DNA of 60,187 bases from an uncultured Verrucomicrobia subdivision 3 bacterium. GTDB taxonomy: Bacteria > Verrucomicrobiota > Verrucomicrobiia > Limisphaerales > UBA8199. The translations under genes and the position numbers were made by a program. The DNA is taken from NCBI GenBank assembly GCA_903913865.1, contig CAIWMU010000079.1, positions 1-60,187 on the forward strand, given 5' to 3'. The notes beneath the pieces were generated by a model. That model saw only the letters and a program-made list of their open reading frames with translations. It had not been told where the DNA came from and did not search any database. Shown here piece after piece: positions 45,090 through 53,674 of the stretch (within the stretch, counting starts at the first letter, position 1; each line of letters opens with the position of its first letter).

Positions 45090-45700
45090 TGCTTGGCCTG
45101 ATTTTTCTCGGTGAAAAACAGATAAATGCCTGATGCGAGATGAAGGCCGCCGAACGAGGCTGCCATCTCAATATGCGGCAAACCACTGATCCTGAAGGTT
45201 CCATGCACACATAAGACCGCACATCCACAGAGCAGAAACAGCCATCCGAGAATACGGACGCCACGACTGATGAAAAAGCCCGCCGAGCAAAGGGAGCAGC
45301 CGTAGAGCACCATCCAGAGGGAAGGCAGAATCTCTGAAGGAATCAAACCGGGGTTGAAAATCAGGCTTAAGGGACCCACGAGACTACCAGCCGCCAGGCC
45401 GGGAAGCATTGCCTGTGCAACCCTGCGGGTTGGGGGGGACCAGAATGGCTCCGAGTCCTTGAGTGCCTGACGGCGGACGAGCAGCAGTGATATGATCAAC
45501 GCCACAAACGCAACACCCGACCACATCGTGACAAATCGCCAGTCAGGGCCGATGGCTGCGGCATACCCGATCCCGCCTCCAAGCAGGCCTGTTATTCCTG
45601 CGGCAGCCATGAGTGGGGCCATGGCGCGGCGATAAAGGGCGGCACGCTCCATGAGAGTTCGGATGATCTGGATTTGCTCGCTGGCGACGTTCGGATCCAT
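45086..45700 (-). CDS. Membrane protein paired with a winged-helix regulator
   Basis: A 204-residue protein with about six hydrophobic helices after a soluble N-terminus (about 1-28). Such regulator-linked membrane proteins are common in Acidobacteria, Bacteroidetes and Verrucomicrobiota, and their function is unknown. The start codon lies eight bases after the palindrome at 45708-45723, so expression could be blocked by a bound regulator. The product is encoded first, the regulator second, with a four-base overlap. Confidence 0.7.
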   Translation of the reverse strand: MDPNVASEQIQIIRTLMERAALYRRAMAPLMAAAGITGLLGGGIGYAAAIGPDWRFVTMWSGVAFVALIISLLLVRRQALKDSEPFWSPPTRRVAQAMLPGLAAGSLVGPLSLIFNPGLIPSEILPSLWMVLYGCSLCSAGFFISRGVRILGWLFLLCGCAVLCVHGTFRISGLPHIEMAASFGGLHLASGIYLFFTEKNQAKQ

Positions 45701-45707
45701 GGTTTAT

Positions 45708-45723
45708 ACTTTGTCCTGCAAAG
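45708..45723. promoter_or_regulatory. Operator-like palindrome before the membrane protein/regulator operon
   Basis: ACTTTG-TCCTG-CAAAGA, with CTTTG/CAAAG arms and a five-base spacer, lies eight bases before the start codon at 45700. A TTGACA hexamer (- strand, 45736-45731) and TATAAA (45708-45703) flank it but are 22 bases apart, too far for a normal promoter, so the exact start of transcription is unclear. Confidence 0.6.
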
Positions 45724-46057
45724 ACAAGATTGTCAAGCACACCGAATGTTTCAAAACATTGACAGGTTCCGGCTGACTCAGCATGCTCCATTTCGTGCTC
45801 AGGACAATTGGGGTTCAAGACCCAGAGGTCATCACAAAGTCCCTAGTTTTCCCGGCGTTGTTCACGGCGGGACATACCTTTTTGGCTTTCACCCACAGGT
45901 TCCCAACACGCATCCATCCTGAATCATTACCCCGGGACGGTTTCGCTGGTCTCCTGAGAGTGACGTGCGAACTGGTATCGCGGATCATTTCTGTCAAAGT
46001 GCAAATGCTTATTCACGAGGGGATTGTGGAGTTTCAGGCAACAGGAGGGGGATCGAC
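45724..46057. other. Intergenic region between the membrane protein operon and the glycosyltransferase
   Basis: No gene identified. A strong ribosome binding site AGGAGG sits just before the glycosyltransferase start. Other than the promoter-like element at 45731-45736, I see nothing clear. Confidence 0.35.
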
Positions 46058-47206
46058 ATGTTGAGCATGCTGCTCGGAGGTTTGGCGGTTCTGAGTGTCG
46101 GGATTATGATCTGGCAAGCGGTGGTTGCCTTTCGTTTTCCACTGCATCGGAGCAGTTCTGGGAGGGGCAGGGTGGCACCCGTCACGCTGCTGAAGCCGCT
46201 CAAAGGGTGCGATGAATTTACCGAAACCTGCCTCCGGAGCTGGTTCAAGCAGGAGTATCCGGAGCCAGTTCAGATCATTTTTGGAGTGGCTTCGGCTCAG
46301 GATCCGGTTTGCGGGATTGTTCATAGGTTGATGGAAGAGCATCCCAAGGTGGACGCCGTTCTCAAGGTGTTCAGTCCCCTTCATGGCACAAATCTGAAGG
46401 TAGCGAAGCTGGTGGAGATGGAGCGGATGGCCAGCCACCGCCTGCTTGTGGTGAGCGATGCTGACGTCTGCGCCCCGACCGATCTACTGTCGAATGTGGT
46501 AAGCCAGCTGCTGGTGGCCGATGCCGGGTTGGTTCATTGCTTTTACCGGCTCGAACCGCCGGGAACACTTGCCATGAGGTGTGAGGCGGTTGCTGTGAAT
46601 GCCGATTTCTGGTCTCAGGCGCTGCAGAGTTCATCCTTCAGACCTGTGGATTTTGCGTTGGGAGCGGTGATGGCCTTTCGAAAGAAGGATCTTTCCAGCA
46701 TTGGAGGGTTCGAGGCTCTCAAAAACTGTCTTGCGGATGACTACCAGATCGGACATCGGATCGCGGGGCTGGGAAGACACATCCTCTTTTCGTCGGTTGT
46801 GGTCGAGTGCTGGTCAGGGACGATGGGTTGGGGGGCAGTCTGGCGACACCAGGTTCGCTGGGCTCGAACGATCCGGGTCAGTCAACCCATGCCCTATTTC
46901 ATGAGCATTCTGAGCAACGCAACTTTGTGGGGGTTCGCCTGCATGGGCCAGGGTAGCGGATGGGCAGTCCTCCTGGGCGGATTTGTGCTTGGTGTGAGGA
47001 GTGTTCTGGCGGTCAGCCTGCAGAATCGCCTGCGGCGCGGGGTTGTTGAATGGGCTTGGTTTTGGGTTCCCTGGCTCAAGGACATCATGCAAATTGGCAT
47101 CTGGTCCATGGCGTTCATGGGGAACACAATCGAATGGCGTGGAGAGCGGATGCGGCTTGAGCGGGATGGGACACTTCATCCAATGAAGCCGGACACCCGG
47201 CAATAG
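46058..47206 (+). CDS. GT21-family glycosyltransferase (HpnI/ceramide glucosyltransferase-like)
   Basis: A 382-residue membrane glycosyltransferase. After one N-terminal helix, the GT-A domain shows PVTLLKPLKGCDEFTETCLRSW, the DxD motif VVSDADV, the acceptor loop LADDYQIGHRI and the (Q/R)xxRW-like RHQVRWARTIR; several C-terminal helices follow. This is the GT21 family of ceramide glucosyltransferases and of HpnI, which adds N-acetylglucosamine to hopanoid lipids. The HpnA-like epimerase elsewhere in the window makes a hopanoid link possible but does not prove it. The start at 46058 is supported by AGGAGG. Confidence 0.88.
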   Translation: MLSMLLGGLAVLSVGIMIWQAVVAFRFPLHRSSSGRGRVAPVTLLKPLKGCDEFTETCLRSWFKQEYPEPVQIIFGVASAQDPVCGIVHRLMEEHPKVDAVLKVFSPLHGTNLKVAKLVEMERMASHRLLVVSDADVCAPTDLLSNVVSQLLVADAGLVHCFYRLEPPGTLAMRCEAVAVNADFWSQALQSSSFRPVDFALGAVMAFRKKDLSSIGGFEALKNCLADDYQIGHRIAGLGRHILFSSVVVECWSGTMGWGAVWRHQVRWARTIRVSQPMPYFMSILSNATLWGFACMGQGSGWAVLLGGFVLGVRSVLAVSLQNRLRRGVVEWAWFWVPWLKDIMQIGIWSMAFMGNTIEWRGERMRLERDGTLHPMKPDTRQ

Positions 47207-47327
47207 GGCCGAAAAGTGTTACAGGCGGAGTTTTAAGCCATCCACTTTTCCTGCTTGAGCACCTATGTCATTTTTTATTGAACTTGTCAAATCTTTTTGA
47301 TTGCGCAAGCCGCCGTTTCGGTTAGGC

Positions 47328-47355
47328 TTGTCGATGGTCAGCACCATAATATAGT
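47328..47355 (+). promoter_or_regulatory. Putative promoter of the Calx-beta protein gene
   Basis: TTGTCG (47328-47333), a 16-base spacer, and TATAGT (47350-47355) form a sigma-70-like promoter about 52 bases upstream of the start codon at 47408. Confidence 0.45.
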
Positions 47356-47407
47356 TAATTAACAAAACTCACAGTTGAGTTCAGGCAACAACAATCAGGA
47401 GATACGC

Positions 47408-50400
47408 ATGAAGAAAAACAGTATTCTTACAAAACTCGCGTTCGGCGCCTTGCCGGCCATTGCTTCGCTGCTTTTGGCCCAGTCGGCTTTCGCGACCCCA
47501 TATGCAAGCTCATTAACAAACAATGGCGGAACCGTTTCGTTCCGTCTTAATGAGGCTGCCGACAATGTCCGCATCATTTGGAACGGTGGGGCGAATACCA
47601 ACACTCTGGGGCCACGCAGCCGCGGACTGACCGTTACCAACATCGCAGGCTTGACCGGCGTTTTCTTCGTTCAGACATCCAAGATTGGTGATGGCGTTTT
47701 TACGACCAACAGTGCCCCGGTCACCTTCAATTCTCCTCGTGGTATTGCCGTCAACGCGAATCCTGCAACCCCCTACTTCGGGCGCGTTTATGTGGCGAAC
47801 AGTGCCGCCGCAGCCAAGGGGGATGGAATTTATGCCCTCAACGCCGATTTGACTGATGTGTTTGGAACGAATCGGACGGGTGGTATCAACTTTGCCTTGG
47901 GCGGCAGCTCGGCTCCGTATCGCATTTCAGTTGGGTTTGATGACAGCCAGCTCTACATTTGCGACTGGTCAGATGCGGCGGGTAACCTGTGGGTGACCGA
48001 CCCTGATGTCACAACGAACGCTTCCGTTTTCAAGCCGTTGACAGGATCAGCGGCGATTCCTGCCACCTTGAACAATAACCATGGAAGTTTGGAGGCCGTT
48101 GCTGTGAAGGGAAGTCTGGCGAATTCGAACCTGACTGTGTTCTTCATGGATGAGGACCTGCAATTGGATCGCGAGACGACCTCGGCGACCCAGATGAACA
48201 GCCTCTGGCGTTATGATGTGTTCAATGCGGCACCTTTTGTGGATTTCCAGACCAATCTGATTTTCACACCCGCGATCAATTTTGTCAGCCAGACGATGGA
48301 TCTCTCGCGGGGGCCAAATGATTATCTCTATGTTTCCCACTACCGCTCCTCCGGAAATGAGGCTGGCGTCTATGTGGTGACCAATGGTCTCCAGGCGGAT
48401 GCACTTCCGTGGAACAGCCCCTTCCTTTGGAACTCGAAAACGGCGAGTGCGGATCTTGGTTATCTTCAGGACGTGCTGAAGGCTGCCGGGGCGATTGCTG
48501 CTTCCCGCGATGGTCGCATGCTCGCGCATCTCAACTATGAAAACAACTCCGTGACGGCAGTCCGCCTGACCAACGGTATTCCCGACCTGACGCGCATTTG
48601 GAAATACACTGGATTTACTGCGACCGCGGCAGGGCGTGGTATCGCCTTCGACGCCGCCGACAACATCTACATTGTCAGTTCCGGCATCGCCCGCCTCCAG
48701 TCTTTGACCTTGGGCATCACCGCCACCGCCACCACCGGATCTGATGGCACGTTCGTTCTTGATATTCCGCAGATCGTGGGTGTGGTTGCAACAGATCCGA
48801 TCGCCCATGAAGAAACACCTGCGAGCGACACTGCGACGTTCACCTTCAATCGTGAGGGGGATGTCAGCGCTCCTCTCACGGTGAACCTGACCATCTCAGG
48901 CACCGCAGTGAATGGCACAGATTATCAGGCCATACCGACCAGCGTGACCTTCCCGGCTGGCAGCGCCACGACCACAGTCACAATCACACCCATCGATGAC
49001 AGCCTCATCGAGTCCCCCGAAACCGTCATCCTTAAGATCGCAAGCTCCGCCAGCTATTCTGTTTTGGACAATGCCTCTGCAACGGCTGTGATTGCTGATA
49101 ATGAGACCCCTCTGATTGGGATTACCGGCATCAATACGAATATGTATGAGCCCTATCCGACAGACTTTGCCCGCCTTCGGATCACCCGCCTTGGGGAGAC
49201 CAATATCGCCCTGAGCGTAAACATTGACTTCTCTGGTGGGCCTCAGGTTGGGGCGGACTTCATGATGGCCTCCAGCGCCACTCTGAATTCCGGGGATGTC
49301 ACCGCAACCTTTGATTTGAATCCGATGGATAATTCGAACGTGACAGGGATCCGTTCATTCACGGTCACAGTCGCGAATGCTTTTGGCGGTGAATACACGC
49401 CGAATTCGACGAATAAGTCTGTGGTGGTCACCATCACTGATGACGATCTCCCCTCGGAAGCTGCAAACCTTCTCTGGAGTGAGACGTTCGACAATCCCCA
49501 GCCGGATAACACCCTGCCCGCCGACTGGACATTTACCTACGGCACCACGAACAACAGCCTCCCGCTCCTTCAGGATTACAAGTTCACCTTTGGTTATGAC
49601 TATGGGGTGGATGGAATTCCTGCGGCACCTGGAGCTGTTGGTTCAACAGGCCTCAAGGTTACAGTCAACAAAAATGACACCACAGCCGCTGCTGCTGGCA
49701 TCAACTTCTATCCGGCAGGCAAATCGTTTGCGAATGACTTTGCACTTCGTTTCAGCCTCCTGATTTATGCCAATACCACATCCAATACGACTGAGCATGC
49801 GATCTTTGGCATCAACCATTCCGGGACCAAGACCAACTGGTATCGATCCGGGAACGTGGGGCTGGCTGCGGCGAACATGGACGGATTGTTCTTCTCTGTG
49901 GATGCGGTTGACGGTGCGGCCACCGACTTCACGCTCTTCACGAAGCCTTCCTTCGCGACGAACACCAATCCTCTGATCCTTGTGGACCGGACCTATGCCA
50001 ACTTCACCAACATCTTCAAGAACCCGCCGTTTGTTTCGTTCGGAACAGCGGGTTCCCGCACATCGCCAACCTGGGCTGATGTTGAGGTGAGCAAGACCAC
50101 GAACATGGTTGCCCTGCGGATCAACAATACGATGATCCTCCAGAGCACCAACACGACCGGGTTTAATGCGGGCAACATCATGCTTGGCTACATGGACTGC
50201 TATGACTCCATCGGTGGCGCCAACGGTGCCGCTTATTTTGACAATGTGCGGGTGGTGAAGATTACCCCGCCGGTTGTCACAGCCAACCCTGTCGGTCGGG
50301 CAGGTCTCATCGGTGGGACGGCCACGCTCTCGGTGAGTGCGTCCAGCTCGACTGGAACGTTGAATTACCAATGGATGCTGAACGGAGCAGCCATCGCAGG

Positions 50401-50737
50401 TGCCACGGGATCGACCCTGACCCTCACGAACGTTCAGGCGGCCAATCTCGGGGCCTATTATGTAATTGTGAATGACGGTCGGTATCCTGTCAGCAGCGCT
50501 GTGGCGGTTCTCTCGCAGGCTACGGCACCCACGATCCTCGTGTCACGGGATCCGGCCAACGTTCTGCTTCGTTTCAACACCCAGGTGGGTCCGGCCTATG
50601 ATGTCGAATACAAGCAGGCGGTGACGGATGCCTCCTGGACCCTGCTCCAATCGGTGACTGGAACCGGTTCACAGGCGACTGTCAGCGATCCGATCTCCGC
50701 CACGACCACCCGGTTGTATCGTGTGAAGGTCCGGTAA
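47408..50737 (+). CDS. Large exported protein with Calx-beta, LamG-like and Ig-like domains
   Basis: A 1109-residue secreted protein. A signal peptide (1-29) is followed by a repeat-rich N-terminal region (about 30-455) that looks like a beta-propeller (PRGIAVN, YVSHYRSSG, GRGIAFDAADNIYIV). Two Calx-beta domains follow (about 459-565 and 578-680, with NGTDYQAIP and a DD-containing linker), then a LamG/jelly-roll domain (about 688-950), an Ig-like domain (about 954-1037: YQWMLNGAAIAGATGSTLTLTNVQAANLGAYYV) and a 70-residue C-terminal tail ending in LYRVKVR. The tail resembles the end of the LamG protein at 3817. Calx-beta domains usually bind calcium. It is likely a surface or extracellular adhesin-like protein. 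Start at 47408 is supported by AGGAG. Confidence 0.8.
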   Translation: MKKNSILTKLAFGALPAIASLLLAQSAFATPYASSLTNNGGTVSFRLNEAADNVRIIWNGGANTNTLGPRSRGLTVTNIAGLTGVFFVQTSKIGDGVFTTNSAPVTFNSPRGIAVNANPATPYFGRVYVANSAAAAKGDGIYALNADLTDVFGTNRTGGINFALGGSSAPYRISVGFDDSQLYICDWSDAAGNLWVTDPDVTTNASVFKPLTGSAAIPATLNNNHGSLEAVAVKGSLANSNLTVFFMDEDLQLDRETTSATQMNSLWRYDVFNAAPFVDFQTNLIFTPAINFVSQTMDLSRGPNDYLYVSHYRSSGNEAGVYVVTNGLQADALPWNSPFLWNSKTASADLGYLQDVLKAAGAIAASRDGRMLAHLNYENNSVTAVRLTNGIPDLTRIWKYTGFTATAAGRGIAFDAADNIYIVSSGIARLQSLTLGITATATTGSDGTFVLDIPQIVGVVATDPIAHEETPASDTATFTFNREGDVSAPLTVNLTISGTAVNGTDYQAIPTSVTFPAGSATTTVTITPIDDSLIESPETVILKIASSASYSVLDNASATAVIADNETPLIGITGINTNMYEPYPTDFARLRITRLGETNIALSVNIDFSGGPQVGADFMMASSATLNSGDVTATFDLNPMDNSNVTGIRSFTVTVANAFGGEYTPNSTNKSVVVTITDDDLPSEAANLLWSETFDNPQPDNTLPADWTFTYGTTNNSLPLLQDYKFTFGYDYGVDGIPAAPGAVGSTGLKVTVNKNDTTAAAAGINFYPAGKSFANDFALRFSLLIYANTTSNTTEHAIFGINHSGTKTNWYRSGNVGLAAANMDGLFFSVDAVDGAATDFTLFTKPSFATNTNPLILVDRTYANFTNIFKNPPFVSFGTAGSRTSPTWADVEVSKTTNMVALRINNTMILQSTNTTGFNAGNIMLGYMDCYDSIGGANGAAYFDNVRVVKITPPVVTANPVGRAGLIGGTATLSVSASSSTGTLNYQWMLNGAAIAGATGSTLTLTNVQAANLGAYYVIVNDGRYPVSSAVAVLSQATAPTILVSRDPANVLLRFNTQVGPAYDVEYKQAVTDASWTLLQSVTGTGSQATVSDPISATTTRLYRVKVR

Positions 50738-50758
50738 GCGTTCGACTTCAGTAGTCAG

Positions 50759-50797
50759 GGGGAGGCATTCGTTCAACGGATGCCTCCCCTTTTTTTC
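50759..50797 (+). terminator. Rho-independent terminator of the Calx-beta protein gene
   Basis: GGGGAGGCAT and ATGCCTCCCC form a strong stem followed by seven or more T residues, 21 bases after the stop codon at 50737. One of the clearest intrinsic terminators in the window. Confidence 0.9.
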
Positions 50798-50836
50798 GCC
50801 CTTCCACTGGGCGGGACGTCTGTGCTAGATTCACGC

Positions 50837-51652
50837 ATGCCTGCAGCACAAAACATCGGATTCATCGGAGCCGGCAAGATGGCCACCGCACTTGCAAAAG
50901 GCTTCTGCCGTGCCGGTTTGGTCAGGCCGGAGGATCTTCTGGCGAGTGATAGGATGGAGTCCTGCGCTTCGCAGTTTGCGAAGGATGTCGGGGTGAGGAC
51001 CACCGCATTCAATCCTGACGTTGCACGATTTTCGAACACACTCATTCTGGCTGTGAAGCCGGACCAGGTGCCCGAGGTACTGGCCGAGATCAAGCCTGTC
51101 TTCACTGAGAACCATTTGTTGATTTCGATTGCAGCCGGAATACCCACCTCGCGGATTGAAAGTCTGCTGGGGGCGGGGAGCCGGGTCGTCAGAGTGATGC
51201 CAAACACTCCGGCACTCGTAGGGGCCTCCGCCTCAGCATATACACTTGGAAAACATGCCACACCCGCTGACGGGGAATGGGTTGGAGCGCTTTTCAGCGC
51301 GGTCGGATTGGCACTGCAGGTCAAGGAGGGATTGCTGGACGCGGTGACAGGACTTAGCGGTAGTGGTCCGGCCTACGTGTATGCGATGATCGAGGCTTTG
51401 AGCGATGGCGGAGTTGCTGAGGGTCTGCCCAGGGAAATCGCCACCCGCCTTGCGGCACAGACAGTGCTTGGAGGGGCCAAAATGGTTCTGGATACCGGCA
51501 GTCATCCCGGAGCCTTGAAGGATGCTGTAACCAGTCCCGGCGGAACAACCATCGAAGGTCTCCACCAATTGGAAAAAGGTGGATTACGCGGTGTGCTCAT
51601 GAGTGCTGTTCGCGCTGCTGCGGACAAGAGCCGACGTCTGGGGCAGGGGTGA
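50837..51652 (+). CDS. proC: Pyrroline-5-carboxylate reductase
   Basis: Last step of proline biosynthesis. The 271-residue protein has the N-terminal NAD(P)-binding GFIGAGKMATALAKGF, the VRVMPNTPALVG motif, LSGSGPAYVYAMIEAL and the C-terminal TSPGGTTIEGLHQLE signature. The start at 50837 gives the family N-terminus; the upstream extension lies in the preceding terminator. The AI-2E-type permease follows 129 bases downstream. Confidence 0.97.
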   Translation: MPAAQNIGFIGAGKMATALAKGFCRAGLVRPEDLLASDRMESCASQFAKDVGVRTTAFNPDVARFSNTLILAVKPDQVPEVLAEIKPVFTENHLLISIAAGIPTSRIESLLGAGSRVVRVMPNTPALVGASASAYTLGKHATPADGEWVGALFSAVGLALQVKEGLLDAVTGLSGSGPAYVYAMIEALSDGGVAEGLPREIATRLAAQTVLGGAKMVLDTGSHPGALKDAVTSPGGTTIEGLHQLEKGGLRGVLMSAVRAAADKSRRLGQG

Positions 51653-51781
51653 GCTTTCCGATCCATGACAGCCTCTGCCAGAGAAATCGTTGGAGCCTAC
51701 CCGGTCAGGTTCGTTTTGGCCTTGGAATCTCGTGTGGAAACCGAAGTCAACGGGACCAAATTTGGAAGATTGTGATTTTAT

Positions 51782-53008
51782 ATGTCCTTTCCAGCCCCAT
51801 CTGAGAGACAGGCGCGCATCATCTGGCTCGCCCTGACGGGGGTGGCAGTCGCCCTGCTAGTTGGTCTGGTTGTTTTGCTCTTCTGGGGTTTTGGAACTGT
51901 GCTTTCGATTCTTTCGCCGGTTTTATGGCCCATTGCCGTTGCGGGAGTTTTGGCCTACCTGCTGGATCCGGCTGTCGATTTTTTTGAGCGTCGTCGCATG
52001 GCCCGAAGCCGGGCGATCATTAGTGTTTTTCTGGTGGCGATGGTCATTATTCTTGGGATGTTCGGGAGCATCGTTCCACGGATCGTAAGCGAGTCAGGTC
52101 AACTGATTTCCCAACTCCCGAACTATTCAAACCGGCTGCAGGAAAAGATGGCGCATTGGGCGAACCACCCTCCAGCGGCATTCAAGGGGTTTCTGGGAGG
52201 TCGTGCAGGGGATGTGCCCAAAGACGAGCCCGCAACCAACGCTGCTCCTTTGACAGTCACACAGGCTACTTCCAATGGCCCGCTTATCGGGGGAGGGATC
52301 AACGATGAAACTCTCAAGCAGGCCAGTTCGTTCATTGCCAAGTGGCTTCCACAGGCCGGTTCCTGGCTTTTCGGTCAGATGAGCCGGGTAGCCTCCTGGT
52401 TCGGGATTCTTGCCGGGTTGGCCTTGATCCCGGTCTACACTTTTTATTTTCTTTTGGAGAAGAGGGGGATTTCCTCCAACTGGAGACACTATCTGCCCAT
52501 CTCCGACTCGGATATGAAGGATGAGATGGTTTTCATCCTGAGCGCGGTGAACAACTACCTGATCGCGTTTTTCCGGGGCCAGCTACTGGTGGCAATCTGT
52601 GACGGCGTGCTTTACACGATAGGGTTTCTGATCATTGGCGTCCCCTATGCGATTCTGATCGGGGCCGTTGGTGTTTTGCTGACGATGATTCCGTTTCTTG
52701 GGGCGATCGTGATCTGTGTGGCGGCGCTGACTATTTCGCTTGTCCAGTTTGGTGACTGGCTCCACCCGTTGCTGGTGCTCGGGGTGTTTTGTGTAGTGCA
52801 GGCTCTGGAAGGCCTAGTCATCTCGCCCAAAATCATGGGAGATCGTGTTGGGTTGCACCCGGTGACGATCATCATCGCCGTGATGGCGGGAACAACCCTG
52901 CTGGGCGGACTGCTCGGGGGAATCCTGGCGATTCCACTCACCGCAGCCCTCCGCGTATTGATGTTCCGCTACGTCTGGAAACGGACAGACGGTGACGGCG
53001 CAGTCTGA
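51782..53008 (+). CDS. AI-2E family transporter
   Basis: A 408-residue inner-membrane protein of the AI-2E/YdiK/TqsA-like family. About seven or eight helices; the N-terminal half includes LSPVLWPIAVAGVLAYLLDPAVDFFERR, the second half has the family block GVLLTMIPFLGAIVICV followed by ALEGLVISPKIMGDRVGLHPV. Some members export autoinducer-2 or act as Na+/H+ antiporters; the substrate here is unknown. A loop of about 60 residues (about 128-185) is Ala/Gly-rich. It meets the HAD gene end to end with no gap. Confidence 0.9.
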   Translation: MSFPAPSERQARIIWLALTGVAVALLVGLVVLLFWGFGTVLSILSPVLWPIAVAGVLAYLLDPAVDFFERRRMARSRAIISVFLVAMVIILGMFGSIVPRIVSESGQLISQLPNYSNRLQEKMAHWANHPPAAFKGFLGGRAGDVPKDEPATNAAPLTVTQATSNGPLIGGGINDETLKQASSFIAKWLPQAGSWLFGQMSRVASWFGILAGLALIPVYTFYFLLEKRGISSNWRHYLPISDSDMKDEMVFILSAVNNYLIAFFRGQLLVAICDGVLYTIGFLIIGVPYAILIGAVGVLLTMIPFLGAIVICVAALTISLVQFGDWLHPLLVLGVFCVVQALEGLVISPKIMGDRVGLHPVTIIIAVMAGTTLLGGLLGGILAIPLTAALRVLMFRYVWKRTDGDGAV

Positions 53009-53611
53009 TCAAGCGGAACGGGACACAAACTCGCGGACGTCCACAGCATCCATCCGGGCTGACCGGATGGCCTGCATGCCCAGATCTGTATCCTCGTAGG
53101 CCCGGCACTCCCCAGGCGGAATTCCGATGCGTCTGGCGGCTTCGAGAAAAATATCGGGTGCCGGCTTCTGATGCGCCACATCCTCACTGGTGACAATCGC
53201 CTGAAACAGTTGGAGAATCCCCAAGTGCTCGAGAACCTGGGTGATGATTTGCCGGGTGCCTCCGGAAGCCACAGCCATGGGAAGGCGCCCCTGGTTTTGA
53301 CGTGCAATCCCGACGACCTGATTGATGGGTTCGACCTGAGAGATCAGAGGCAGATATACCTCCTCCTTCTCCCGTGCGACAGTCAGCGGGTCCATCGTGA
53401 TGCCCTGCTCGGCGCGGATGATTTTTAGAATGTCCCGGGAAGGAACTCCGCCAAGGGCGTAAAAGCGGTCCTCGGGGAAATGAAAGCTGTGCTTTGATGA
53501 AATGACCTGCCAGGCGCGCCAGTGGAGGGGCATGGTATCGGCGAGCGTGCCGTCACAATCGAAGATGAGCCCGCGAATGTGTGGCGGTATCTGAAGCAGT
53601 TTGGATTTCAT
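53009..53611 (-). CDS. HAD-family phosphatase (YqaB/beta-phosphoglucomutase-like)
   Basis: A 200-residue haloacid-dehalogenase enzyme of the YqaB type. Motif I is LIFDCDGTLADTMPLHWRAW (nucleophile Asp18 and Asp20), the cap follows with ALGGVPSRDIL, motif II is VASGG, motif III is HQKPAPDIFL, and motif IV is AYEDTDLGMQA. Fructose-1-phosphate or beta-phosphoglucose type substrates are known for relatives. It is tail-to-tail with the AI-2E gene. Confidence 0.92.
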   Translation of the reverse strand: MKSKLLQIPPHIRGLIFDCDGTLADTMPLHWRAWQVISSKHSFHFPEDRFYALGGVPSRDILKIIRAEQGITMDPLTVAREKEEVYLPLISQVEPINQVVGIARQNQGRLPMAVASGGTRQIITQVLEHLGILQLFQAIVTSEDVAHQKPAPDIFLEAARRIGIPPGECRAYEDTDLGMQAIRSARMDAVDVREFVSRSA

Positions 53612-53674
53612 TTGTCGAAAAAAAAGGGAACGGAGGGAGGGAACTTCCCGAATGGCCGGGAAGGTGGCGGCGGG

